64,000 nt of DNA from Auanema rhodensis. Lineage: Eukaryota > Nematoda > Chromadorea > Rhabditida > Rhabditidae. Location of the stretch: positions 16,460,476 through 16,524,475 of the forward strand of contig OZ059894.1 in NCBI GenBank assembly GCA_964057225.1, written 5' to 3'. Of this stretch, positions 1 to 12,700 are shown piece by piece. The position numbers and the translations under genes are program-made. Numbering within the stretch: the first letter of the stretch is position 1; every line of letters starts with the position of its first letter. The notes below the pieces were generated by a model. It was not told the DNA's origin. It made no database searches and saw only the letters and a program-made list of their open reading frames with translations.

Positions 1-342
1 TTCTAATAGTTTGAGTTCAAATTGGAAGGTGGTTAGTAGATAGCAATATAGCCTTCAGAAATCTCATCTATCAAGTTTCGGGATGGAAAGAAATAAAAAA
101 ATAGAAAAAAGGCTCAACAAAAGGAATAAACTGAACATGGATACATGAATATACAGCATGTATATGATCATATGAGGAAAATTGGGGTTAGATGAGCAAT
201 TTGAAGACATCGACTACATAGATACTACTATTACTTACAATACATCGAAAGGATATTATAAGGTTTTATAAGAAAGAGGAAATGACCTTCATTTCAAGCA
301 AAAACAAGGTATAGTATAGAAAATTTTCTAAACATATACATA

Positions 343-363
343 TATATATATATATATATATAT
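343..363. repeat. (TA)n microsatellite
   Basis: Uninterrupted TA dinucleotide run of about 20 bp, in non-coding DNA. Confidence 0.9.
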
Positions 364-1464
364 TTTACTATGTTTCGATATAATATATTATAAAAGAATA
401 ATATTAAGTAAAGGGTTGGAAACGAGGTAATAGCAGAGTTTGAGATTGCTGATTTTGAAAAAAAAAAGAATAATCTTTTCATACAAAAATTGTTTATATG
501 TAAACATAATATACTAATATATACTATATAGTTTAAAAAAAAGGAAAAAATAACATCAGCTTGAAAAAAAAGTAAAATAGGAATAGATCAATGAGTATTG
601 CAAGAAAATAATCTGAGAATGTGAGAAAAGCACATATTGCCTTGTTTCTTTCATTATATTGGAAAGAGTCAAAGAAAATGAAAGATATTTGGAGGGATGA
701 AAGTTGAAAGTTGCTTATGAGTAGATATTTGAAAATTATATGGAAAAATGAATAAAATTTGGAATAACGAAGACACAAAAATGAAGATGATGGCATGGCT
801 TGTGACTGAGAAGAGCAATATTTCAAAAAGTTTTTAGATGAAATTAATTAGAATTACAATTAAAATAATAATTGAAACTTCTTTACATGAGTTTCTCGAA
901 GAAACAATAGATATGAACAAGAGTTCGTTAAGTTGCCAAATAAAAAAAATATAATTAAAATGGAAAAGTAAGTGAAAGGATAAGAAAATCAGAGATGACT
1001 ATGTTAATTAGATATGCACTAATATAATTCCTTTCTGCCATCAAAGTTTTAAAAAGTTTTGAAAATAAGGAAAAAGAGAAGAAGGATAGATGTATTCCAA
1101 ACAATTTCTGGAAACGAATTCTCAAGGAAAACAAGGAAGAGGTTTCAGATGTGAAACATGCTCTCTGGTGAAAGAAGGAAAAAAGAAAAAGAGAAAACAT
1201 GAAGAATGACGAATAACTTGGTAAATGAAGTACAAAGTTGATACTTTATCAACTAAACTTAAAGCTTGCGCTAGTTGTGCTCCATGATGAACGTTATGGT
1301 ATTGGAGAGAGAGGGGAAGAACAATAGATGAGCATTAGACTAATCATGACTTATATAAGATTTTCATAGTTAAAGAGTGCGAATATAAATATGACTATAG
1401 TTAACTATGTGCTTCTCTTGAGAATGAATGAAAATAGAGAGGGGAAGAGAGAAAAAGAGACAAA

Positions 1465-1498
1465 TAGAGAGAGAGAGAGAGAGAAAGAGAGGGAGAGA
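1465..1498. repeat. (GA)n-rich microsatellite
   Basis: Run of GA dinucleotides with a few AAAG and GGG interruptions. It creates a spurious E/R-rich open frame at 1391-1627. Confidence 0.85.
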
Positions 1499-1711
1499 AT
1501 AGGTCTTAAGGCCTTTATAGGAAGTGAGCTCTTCACAGTTATGCAAGGTTATGAATCCAGATGGCGCAACTGTTTGATTTTCAGTTCTTCATCTATTCTA
1601 TCTCTTCCTATTCTCATGGCCTCTTAGCTGTAGAGATATCAAGGAAACGGCTCATCCCTCCCTCTCCCCCATCTTCGTCATCAACTAAAATACACGAAGG
1701 ACAAAGCAAGT

Positions 1712-1796
1712 GTCGATAGCTAGCAAGCATGTGCTGACCAAAAGGGTTGTCTCACACTCTATTCCTTGATGTACGCCCCAGCTTGCTACTATCGAC
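1712..1796. repeat. inverted repeat with about 52 bp spacer
   Basis: The left arm 1712-1728 (GTCGATAGCTAGCAAGC) is the reverse complement of the right arm 1781-1796 (GCTTGCTACTATCGAC) except for one bulged C. The transcript would fold into a 16 bp stem with a long loop. Which strand, if any, is transcribed on its own is unknown. Confidence 0.7.
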
Positions 1797-2901
1797 TTCC
1801 AGATTCTTAGCAAATTCAATCATTCCGACGACAAAACAATTTTTGAGCTCACGATGGCAGGAAAGACGACCAAATACTTTTTCTTAGTATAACGTATATA
1901 TCAAGAGCTCAGATTATATATATATATAGTATATAACATATAGATAGATGTATGGATCAAGGTTATTTCGTAAACGAACAGTATGACACGTTCAGTCAAG
2001 CTGTTGCTTTTGAAAAACAAGTTTCTTTTTTTCATATAAATGATAGTAAATTAGCTGTCAACGAGCTGTCCAAGTAACAAAATAAACAGACAGACAAGAC
2101 AAATATTGAAATTTCAGAATAAAAAGAAGAATGAAAGGAAAGATGGATATAGAACTATATTCTTTATTATAAAATGTCCGGAATTGAAGTATATGGTTTA
2201 TATAATTCTCATATACCATCAAGTTCTCAAACGTTTCGTGGCGAAGGGCAAATAGAGCAAACTAGAAAGAAACGTAATGTTTTCGTGTACTTGGCATGTA
2301 AGCCGTCAAATATCTAAAATAGACAGGAAGGAAGAAATGTTGTTAAGATTGTTCCAAAAGCTTAGGTTCTTCCTTCTATTCAGCTTTGCTGTATGGAAGT
2401 CTCATCTTCATTGCAACGTCAGGCTCTCTGATTGAATTGGCGCACAACCGTTGCGAAGCTATTCAGCCGAAATTCTGTCATGAATCATGTACTTCTTTTC
2501 AACTATTCATCCTTATGTGTAATAGAGTGACAAGGTTGACGACATCAAAATTTGGAAGAAATGGAAAGAAGAATCATTCGTACAAGTACATACATCGACA
2601 CGTTTCTAATCAAAGAGCATTTGTAGGAGAGAACATGAAAGCTAATTTCACAAACCAAATGATCAGAAAGTTCTAAAAGAGTGGAATAGTCAATGGGGAA
2701 TATGTAAACGAGTTCAAACAGTGATATTGATGAGAAGAGAAGTTCATAATCTTCGAAATAAGACAAATTGTAGTTAGATGAATGAATATGTTAAACATAT
2801 ACCAAACATCGCTCTATGTCTCGAACATTTGGAAAAGTCAAAAAGTAGATATACGAGTAGGCTCGACAAGATGCCAAACCGAAAGTAAGAGAGAGAAGGA
2901 A

Positions 2902-2930
2902 ATAGATAGATAGATAGATAGATAGATAGA
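2902..2930. repeat. (GATA)n microsatellite
   Basis: About seven tandem GATA/TAGA units in non-coding DNA. Confidence 0.9.
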
Positions 2931-4760
2931 CGTCATTCCTGGATTCGGAAATAACCGCATTGGGTGCGATCTGGTGAGCTGTCTTCTGCTAAGACAACAG
3001 GCACAGCCCCCAAGAGACAGATTGGCCTTTCGAATCAAGAGTCTTGTATTCTAAGAGAAAGCTCTTAGTTTCATCTTCATCTTTTTCTATATCTCTCCAG
3101 ATGCATTACTCTTTGGTAGACATTTGTCATTTTTCTTGCTAAGTTATTCCAAAAACCGTTTATAGCATGGACGTTTCGGAAGAATCATGCCCAAAAGAAA
3201 AGATATTGACAGATCATGCTGTAAGCTTAAGCAAGTGCCAAAAAGACGAAATTTCTCTAATAAGTATAGCTCATGAATCGATTACACATCACCAATTCTT
3301 TTTTCTACTTCAACATTTGAAGCTAATGCTTATTAAGATCTAAAGAGAATGTGTGTGAAGTGAAGTAAATAAGATATTTTCAAGAAGAGCTCAAGTCCAA
3401 AAACATTTATTTATTTCAAAAATCCAAAGAAGGAAAACGATTAGAAGCACCAATCTTAAACATTAATTCATTATGTTAGTACTTCTTCAAATTCGAAAGA
3501 ATTGAAATGTTGCCAAGAGAAAAATAAATTTAATTTTAAATAATAATAACAATAATTATAATTATAGTAATCTATAAATATAAAAAATCAATTCAAATGT
3601 AGTATAGAATAATCATATCCAAAGAAATATTATCTATCGTGTTATCTTTCTGCATGACGGACTACATGCGGATATGCTGATATTAGTTGTCTACAATCAT
3701 GAATTTGACATCTTCAAAATCGTGGATATGTCCCGATAAGATGAAGAAAAGTTTCAAATATAAAGATATAAACAATAATAATCTTGAAGAAGTTATATAG
3801 CTATTATTACTAATATAACTGATATGTAACATATCTTTTTTCATTTTCATAAATCGTAATTTACTTAAGATGAAAGTTATTGTAAACAGCCAATTGATCT
3901 ACGAAATTATTTTTTGCAAATTGGCTGAACCAACTGAAAAGGAAGCGAATTCATGGAAAATGGGTGGGTATTGGCATCGATACATGAAGAGTTGCAAGAA
4001 AAAAGGATGAAAAGCAAAAGAAAATCCGTGAGTATGATACATATATGTGTCAAGTTGTTTAATCATCTGAATACCAGTTTGGTGGGTTAGTGAGAAGAGC
4101 AATACATACATTAACATGTACAAACCACGTTTAGAGCTTATATAGAAAGAGAAAAAAAGAAGAGCTTGGCCAAAAGAGTTAGACAGGCAGACCTGCGCTT
4201 CTTTGACAAGCAACAACATGGCTGTGATTGCTGGTCTTTAGAGCTTGTCAAGCTACTTGGAGAAATTGAACACCTAGAGATTTAGTGGAAATGTGTCTTT
4301 TTCCCAGTCAAATGCATATACACATACATATAGACAACGTCCACTAAAATCGCAATCCAATGCATGTCTCTTCATTTTGCTCGTTTTCAATTACATAGTA
4401 AATGCTGAATAAGCGAGAAACCATACAAATAGGTTAGTAATGTGAATCAAAAAAAAAAGGAAAAACATTAATTGTTAATTTCTTTCTCTTTTTTTTTGGA
4501 AATCCAAGACAAAAAATATGAAGCGATAGTGAAATGAAATATTGGAATATTATAAGGATAAAATGATGGCAAAATTTGCTCAAGAAACTTTTAAGATGTG
4601 TCTGGATTTGAATCGAAAAAAAGGTCATTTTGAACATTTTTTTGAGAAGAAAAAAACAATAACGAAGTGAAAAAAGAAAGTTATTGTGTTTAAGATATAC
4701 TTGCAACTGCAATTGCATGATCGGAGAGAAAAAAATTAGACAAAAAAGAAACGTGTAGGA

Positions 4761-4776
4761 CAATTGAGCTCAATTG
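4761..4776. repeat. 16 bp perfect palindrome
   Basis: CAATTGAGCTCAATTG equals its own reverse complement. It is followed at once by a small GAGCGT/ACGCTC stem-loop (about 4776-4798). No role can be assigned. Confidence 0.6.
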
Positions 4777-6750
4777 AGCGTAAAGTTGTTTGACGCTCTG
4801 AGCATATTCAGGAAGAAAACGAAAACGAAGACTAGCTAAGGTTGTGAAGATTAGTTGCTTCTTATTACGCAGCAGTGGCGCCTTTTCATTATAAAAAGAT
4901 AAATCGGTGGATTAAGTGAATGTCAAAAGAGAACCTCATACTAACTTCAGCTGAGCACAGAACTTGAAATTGAAAAATGCAATACAAGAAATTAAAAATG
5001 GTAATATTTGATAAAAACCAAAAAAAACTGGAATGCAACTGCTTTGTGTGTCGTAATGATCAGAATTAAAAACATCTTCTTTCATAGAACATCTTAACAT
5101 CCTTCAATGAAAGAAGAAATGATTTTGCTCAATCGAGTTACGATTAAGAAAAGCTTTTTATGGAGGAACATGACAACACAGGTGGCTTACACTGGATAAA
5201 GTAGTTGTGAATGCTAAGATGACAACAAAACCTTTTGCACATGTGAGATAAAACCAACAAATTTCTATTCTGGACACTTGAAATAATAGCAGTGAAAGAG
5301 CTTCTCCTCAATTATTTGTCAGAAGGTCAGTGGAGCAGAAGAAGATGGTCATTGAAATAATACCTGAATAGTGTATTATCCTTCAAAACTCGTTACTTTC
5401 TTCAATCATTACTACTGCTTAACTATGGAAAATATAGTAAGTGAAGCCATATAGAACAACACCATTGGCTTCAAAGCCAACCAGGCCCGTGTAAATCATA
5501 AAAAGTTTAATCAGTTGGATGCTATTGATAAAATAAAATTTTCTAGAATGTCGTCTAAAACTTCCCAATATTATCTTGAATGAGAGCAAATCTCATGTGT
5601 ATTTATCCAAATTCGATAATTTTTTCGACAATTTGCAGCATATCTATATCAAAAAGACTCAATTTAGTACTAATTCTAGAAAAACTTGTATTGTAAAGGA
5701 CATTTAACTATATATTAAACATAACAAAAAATATTAAAAATATAATAATAAATTCTCAATAGAATTATAATATTCAAATTAACTTATAAGTATATAGTTA
5801 AATATAATTTATTAATATATAGTTAATTGGAGTTAAAATTTTAAAATATAATGATAATCAAAACAAATAATTTTATGAAGAAGACAAGAAAAAAGAAAAT
5901 TTTTTTTCTTCAATTTTTGTCATATTGTTTTATGATATTCAACTGATCATAAACCAACAACTTCTCACGCACAATATCTCAAAATGAAATAAAATTATTT
6001 AAAATGTGAAGGATAAGTGAGACGGGGCTAGTAAGATATACAAGAAGTTCAAGAAATTATGCCCCAGAGATGGTACCACATGTGACAAGTGGTCAGTTCA
6101 TGAATAATGTTTTTAAGAAAGCTATTTTAAAAATTGTTTTTAGTGATGTTCAAAAAACATATTTAAGTAGTTAGCTCATAAGAAAATCAGAAAAAAATAA
6201 AGTTCCTAAATTCTTCTTTAATAACTAAATTGTATTCACATTGTATTATGTGTATATAAGATTCAGTCAAAAGCATGCACATAGCGTAACTATAGGTGAA
6301 ATTACAAATTCAAGAATCTAATCTGAAAATATTAATATTTGAATTTGGAAGCATAGATTATGAGCAATGATGCATGTTGCTTTCCTCCAAAAAAACCAAA
6401 AGAAATATAATTATCACAGTTGCATAGCTACTCTCAAAGTTTGTTAGAATCCACTCAAAATTCAGGAATTGCAACATTGCAGCATAAAAACTAATAGGAC
6501 AAGATATATTTTGTTTCGAAGCCGAAGAAAGAAATAATAAAAAGTCAAAGAATATGAAATCAACTTCCGATTGATAAGTTGATGTGTATGCATATAATAG
6601 ATTTGCTATCAAAAATAGTTTTAGTAATATACTCAATATCATTCGATTCGATGATTTCTAATACAATGATGACACCTTTTCTTTTTTGTTTTTATTTATT
6701 GTTTTATATATTAATAGATAAAAATAACATTTTTTCATATCAAAACTAAC

Positions 6751-9700
6751 CTGAATGTTCCGTTTCAACATAGCAACTATCATGTTCTTCTACTGTTAAG
6801 CAAGCGGCACCGAGCGACTCTATTAGGGCGTCAGCAGAATTCTGAAAAAAAAACAATTATTATTATTATATTATGATATAATAAATAATTTGTTCTCAGG
6901 TAATAGTAATTTGTTGCAGTAAAATGCATTTAAAAGTTTTATAATATTGAAAGAATATATAGAATATGTCAGACGGATATTTTTGAATAAAAGTAAAAGC
7001 AAACAAATAACTGCAGAAATTTAATATTTCAAAATCACATAATGCGAGAAAAGAAAAAAAAATAGAAGCAAAAGTTGAGGTGACGACTTCACAGCCATAC
7101 TGAAAGTGGCCACAAAAGCTGGATAGCCTCTATGGAATTGCTATCATTCAACACGAAAAGGCAATAGAGCACAACAAAACTTGACATTTATCAAGATAAA
7201 AATGTTGAAAATCTGATTTGAAACGAAGATTTTTACCAATGTGACGAAAAAAAATTTTTTGGTCTTCCTCTACTTTTCTTTGTTTTAATATTTAGCTGTA
7301 CTTTACATCTTTTATGAATTTGAAGAGAAATTGTTAATGATTTCGAAACTCATTTCATATTCGGAATATGGAAGGTACAGAGTTCGAGAAGAAAAACAAA
7401 AAATATTTTCGATTTAGCTTTCAAATTAATTTCTTCAAGATAAAAAAACAATGAGCTTACGTCCATTCCTTCCTGCATCATTTCTTCACTTGGCTGCTCA
7501 ACAGGAGGAGATTCGTGAACTTTCTTAACAGATCCAATAGCAAATACACGTGGCGATCCTAAATAATTAAATATAACTATATTAATTATATTATCATATT
7601 AATATATAATAATAAAATCAAATGTTCAAGAAAAATAGGGGAAAATGGATTATGAGGACATTAACAATACTTTAGTTTCCAGATTAAAGTAAATGATCAA
7701 ACATCTTTTCATGAATGAGAGGTATAATTTACGTAATATAGAAAATCATGACGATAATAATATGATGAAGCTTATTATATTTAACATTTGAATATGCTAT
7801 ACATAATATTATTATTATTATTATTATTTTAACATACATGACATATAATTTAGATATATATTTATATATATATATAGGCATATTGAATATTATATAAAAT
7901 GATTATGATAATCAATAAAGTAAGCTATATGATTTAAACAATTTTGATTCGTAAATTATAATATTATATTGCACTAACTATATTATACTTTATCATCAAA
8001 AGAAGAAATAAAAGTTATATAGCATAGATCAATATCAATCTCATCTTCTATTCATAACTTGTTGAGGCAAGAAAAAACCATACAAAAAGTCATTTTTAAA
8101 GATAGAAGTCTCAGATATTCAAAAAGCTAAAAAGAAAATGATAAAAAGTAAAGAGAGATAGAATATTAATTTAAACTTTTATCTTCTTTTCAATATAAAA
8201 GAGAAAACTGATGAAAATATTTTATGAATATACTTCAAGAAACTACTTCAAGACTGAGCATTGTCAACGAAAAAATTAATATTTCTGTCAAAATTGTTCA
8301 ATAATCATTGTTGCAACTCAATCAGCACAAAAATAAACTAAAAAGATATTCTATTAAGAAACTGACTATTCACATGAAAGTTTCGCAGAACAACTTGAAG
8401 ACAATCAAGGATATTTTTGCGGAAGGAAAAATAGAACATGACGATAACTCGAAACCGTTCATAGTAGAATGTGCAGAAACGGCAACAATGAAAAAGAAGA
8501 TGCATAAGTTGTTGTCACAATTGTAGCTGAAGCTCAGCGAATGATATTGTTGACAGGCGAAGAGCTAGAGTATTTGGCTACTCAGTCACAACCTTTTTAG
8601 TATGAAAAGGCTATAGCTCAATATAGAAAGAAGAGAACTCAGACAAGTTTTTTTCCCAAAACAATTTGTCAAAGGAAAACGAGTAGCAAAGACAAGAACA
8701 GACGTGATGCGATTGAGCTAGTCGATTTCAAATTGACCGAAATATTTGAATCGAATTAAATTTCACATAAGCATCCGTATAACCGAGACCGGCGGCGAAC
8801 TGCCCCTCGAAATGAACAGGGAAGGAAGAGGAAGATATCCCGAGCTTGAAAGCAAAAGTACGCTGAACCAATAAGAAATTCTAGATGTTGGATCACGGCA
8901 ATGACTAACTTCCTTTTATGAAATGCCAAAATTCAAGTGAAGAAAATTGACACGTGAATGAGCAAATAAAGGTCTGCTGATTTCTAGATGGATAACTTAT
9001 ACTTTTGTATAGAAAAGTTTTTAAAAAAAATGGCGAACGCCAATAGAAATATATAAAAGAACTGCACTTCAAAGCAAAATGAAATAATAACTCAATTTTA
9101 AAAAAAAAAAAAAGAAAAGAAAAAGAAATTGCATTTCAAAGGATCACATCAGCTGACCTGGGCTCGTTCATAGTTTGAGTTTCACGAAAACGGCTTACCG
9201 ACATTCCCATAACATATTGCACGTTTATTTAGCCTACGGCTACATCTTCCTTTCTATTCTTTCTTCTCTACTTTCTTTTGCTCCTCTCATTTCGTTTTCT
9301 CTTGCTCTCTCTGCTAATTTCTATATGTTACTTTCTTCTTTTTCATGTTCACTTGCTTTCATAGTTTGGCTATTGGCATTGAGTGAAATCAATAAAAGGA
9401 GAGTAGAGTAAAAGCACAAGAAATAAGAGAAGGACACATCCGACTTCTCATACATCATCAGAACATACATTGCATACATTTAAATATTAAATTTATAATA
9501 CTGTATGCGTATAAATTGAACGAAAATTAATGAAAAATCAAAAACAGTAATTTGTTCTAAATGAACATCTGGCATTACACTTGCTTTCTCTTCTCCCATA
9601 CTCAAATGGGCTTCAAGAAGCACATGACACACAGTAAGTACTAATTTAGAATGTTTCGAACATTCTCATTAAGAAATATAACTTTAGTTTAGATCAAAAT

Positions 9701-12700
9701 ATCAAAAAACAGGATGAATTAGTGTAAAGTAGTGCTCAGTCCATTTGGACTAACGATATACAGACATCAGAACAAATGAATGAACAGAAGCTCTAAGGAG
9801 CAACAACAACATCTTTTGTGAAAATAGCAAATGATAATAGACGTCAACCAACTGACATGCATAAAGATAATAAAGCTTATTGTCAGCATGTATAGAATCT
9901 TCAGAAACGAGTAGACTGGATGTGAAAATAAAACATATAGTACGCTTACATATGAAAAAAAAATTAAAGAAGAGTCAGTGAGCAGGAATCAAAATTTGAG
10001 ACGAACAGAAAAAAAGAAAATAGTCTGAGAAAAATGCTCAGAAATCTGATTTGACAATTCATCTGTCTATTCAGTTTATGATGAGATCGAATTTTCAAGT
10101 TGACAACTCAACATTTCAATGATCTCGAATTTTCACGTCTTTTTTTAGATGCAGTTTAATGCGCATTCACAGGAAATACTTAGGAGAGACTAGCGTTATG
10201 CTCAGGACGAGGAAGCAATAGAAGAAAGACTTGATGATGAAGACGTTAGTGAGAAAGATGAAAGCAGTAGAAAGCAGAGTGACATAGCCCCATAGCTTGC
10301 TTTCAATAGAATCTTTCATCCGCTGCTTGCCTGAGCTCAGCTTTTCAGTGGTCGAGCCTTTTGAGGGCGCCAATTGTGAAAAATTCATAGCAATTGATAT
10401 GCACGAAAGATAGAGTTGGGTTCACTGAGTGTCTAGATGAACATATATGAAAATACTTATGAAAAACGGAAGAAAGAGCATCTGAATATAACAGCAACGC
10501 ATGTATTATAAAATGAAATGCGATTGCGATAAAGAAAAAAATTATATTTTGGATATAGTTAGCCGGAGTAGAAGCTAACGATCAGTGAGACTAGAAAGTA
10601 TCTGCTTCTCTACACTAGAATGATTGCATAGACATATCTGCTTTTCAAACAATCTCTTGCATAGACAACATATACAACAGGAAAAAGTAATGAATCAGAA
10701 ATCATGGATACGGAGATGTTCGTTGTGAGTTAAAACCTTAATGGAAACAGAACAGAAGACAAATGGAAGGTCTAGTCGAGAAAATCTCTTAATAGGGGTG
10801 ATGCAGTAGTAGTGAATGCATGTCCATTATGGAGGCCAGCGTATAGCACGACATGTATTATGCTGGCAACAGAATGATTGTAGGAATATAAAGGCATTCC
10901 TATCTGAATGAAAAAAAAGTTAAAAAGAAAACAGAGGGCTAGAGTTGGCGATAGAGACACAGAAAGTGAAGAGAATAGGCATAAGGGAAGGATATGAAGA
11001 AAACAGGGAAAAGAAGCCTGGACGCCACGAAAGCAAATCAATCGAGCGAACGAGAGCAAAATGATAAATAAGCGATTCAGAATCTTTGGAAATTGACTGC
11101 TACTGATGGAACACGCAATGCGAAACCAAACGAGTGTACACTTAGCGCGTTGGCATGAGCTTCAACTCTCCTGAAGGCCATGTTCATCAAACTTTAACTT
11201 AAATGTGGTTTTAATATACTTTAAAGTTCAAATAGAACAGTGAAAGAGAACTTGAACTAAGTGAAAGAAAAGCTCAAACAGTTGATGTAAGCCTATAAAT
11301 AAAATATCTTCATCATCTTCTAGTTGTCCGATAATTATTCATTCATAATATTCCATCATGTATGTTTCCGGACACTTGAGAAAGTATGAGAGGGCAAGAT
11401 TTACGAAGAGGATTGAAGAAAAAAGTCGGACAGCATCATTTCGAAGACAATGAGCTTAACTATATTAACTTTATTATAATATAGAGATAGTAAACGCCTG
11501 TTTTCAAAGCACAAATAGGAGAACAAAAAGAAGAAAAAACGAATAAGCTATTATAATAAAAACATATTTCTCGTTGAGAAAAGTTGAAGAAAGTTTGCCG
11601 CAAATCATAATAACTATAATTTTATAACTAATATAACTAAGCATTATATGAAAATTCAATAAAAGTAAATGGCAAAGTTTCTCTTAATCTACTGACTGAG
11701 AGCAATCAAATTAAGCTGAACAACCACAATTAGTTATAAGCTTTCGATCTATGCTGAATCCCAGTAGAGGGCTGGAGTGACCCTTCGACTCATTTATGGC
11801 TTGGTGTGGGTGATAATTAGACGACGCAAGCTATGTAAACCTCAGCAGAAAATTATGGAAAACCAACGAGGAACGGAGAAACAGATTAGACAATCGTCAA
11901 CAATCAAATGAAGTCAACGAATTATTTGGAATGGGCGTCCATTCGAAGGACATACGAAATCCTTTGAACCATTAAAGCCCAAAAATAATCCCATCTGTCC
12001 ATAAAGAAAAAGCTGTTCGGAAAAGAATTGATGAAGATGGAGAAAAGAAATAAAGAGAACAAACTGCGTTCACGTTTCTTGGCCACCATGACATTGATCG
12101 GCTTTATTTTTAAAAACGTATGGTTTAACGAAAGTTGAATTATGGTTGAATCCATATTAAGCCTTCAATATATTCTTATTTGAAATGACGTCATCGATTA
12201 ATTCATGATTAGTGTGTACAGGAACATAAAAATATATTTATATATTGAGAACATAAGCACGACGTTTATGCTCTCAACGCTCTTTGCACCCTAATATGGA
12301 GACCCTCTTTCTCTCTCTCTCTCTTTCTATCGTTTTCCTTATACTCCCTTCCACTAGAGTTAAAGAGAGCAAGACCACGTGGGCAGTAGAATAAAGTAGA
12401 AAGGCAGCTAAACATCACATATAATATTCTCTAAAACTTATGCATGGTGCTCTGAGTTCGCATTTCAGATCCCAAATAAATTCCATATACATATAAATAT
12501 ATACTTAATAATTGAAGGTTAAGAAAAAGAGCGGAAGTGCATTTTCACTGTTGCGGGTTTCTGAGCAACAAGAAAGAAGGGTTATATGGAATTTAGAATC
12601 CATAAATACGGCCTCCAATATCTTAAGTCTTCGCAAACTAGTGATGGGAAATCATTCAAACTGAATAGTGGACTGACGTCTGAGTGAGACTTTTTCCACG

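Larger units (their letters stand above)
1..6750. other. AT-rich DNA without a recognisable gene, probably neurexin intron
   Basis: The last neurexin exon found ends at 6751 with a good donor and phase 1, so its intron begins here and runs left. I looked on the minus strand for a hydrophobic transmembrane exon and a short tail ending in a PDZ ligand and found none. Open frames here are short and low in complexity. Notable sequences are the (TA)n, (GA)n and (GATA)n tracts, the inverted repeat at 1712-1796 and the 16 bp palindrome at 4761. Confidence 0.55.

Noticed and set aside
1391-1627. Open frame with an E/R-rich stretch on the plus strand
   Set aside because: The charged stretch is just the (GA)n microsatellite read as protein; no splice support.
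2838-3038. Higher-GC patch and cysteine-containing minus frame, checked as tRNA or exon
   Set aside because: No tRNA B-box or cloverleaf, and no phase-consistent exon.
6358-6642. Hydrophobic 94-codon minus frame, considered as the neurexin transmembrane exon
   Set aside because: Low-complexity hydrophobic sequence with no stalk, no basic stop-transfer and tail, and no suitable acceptor in phase 1.
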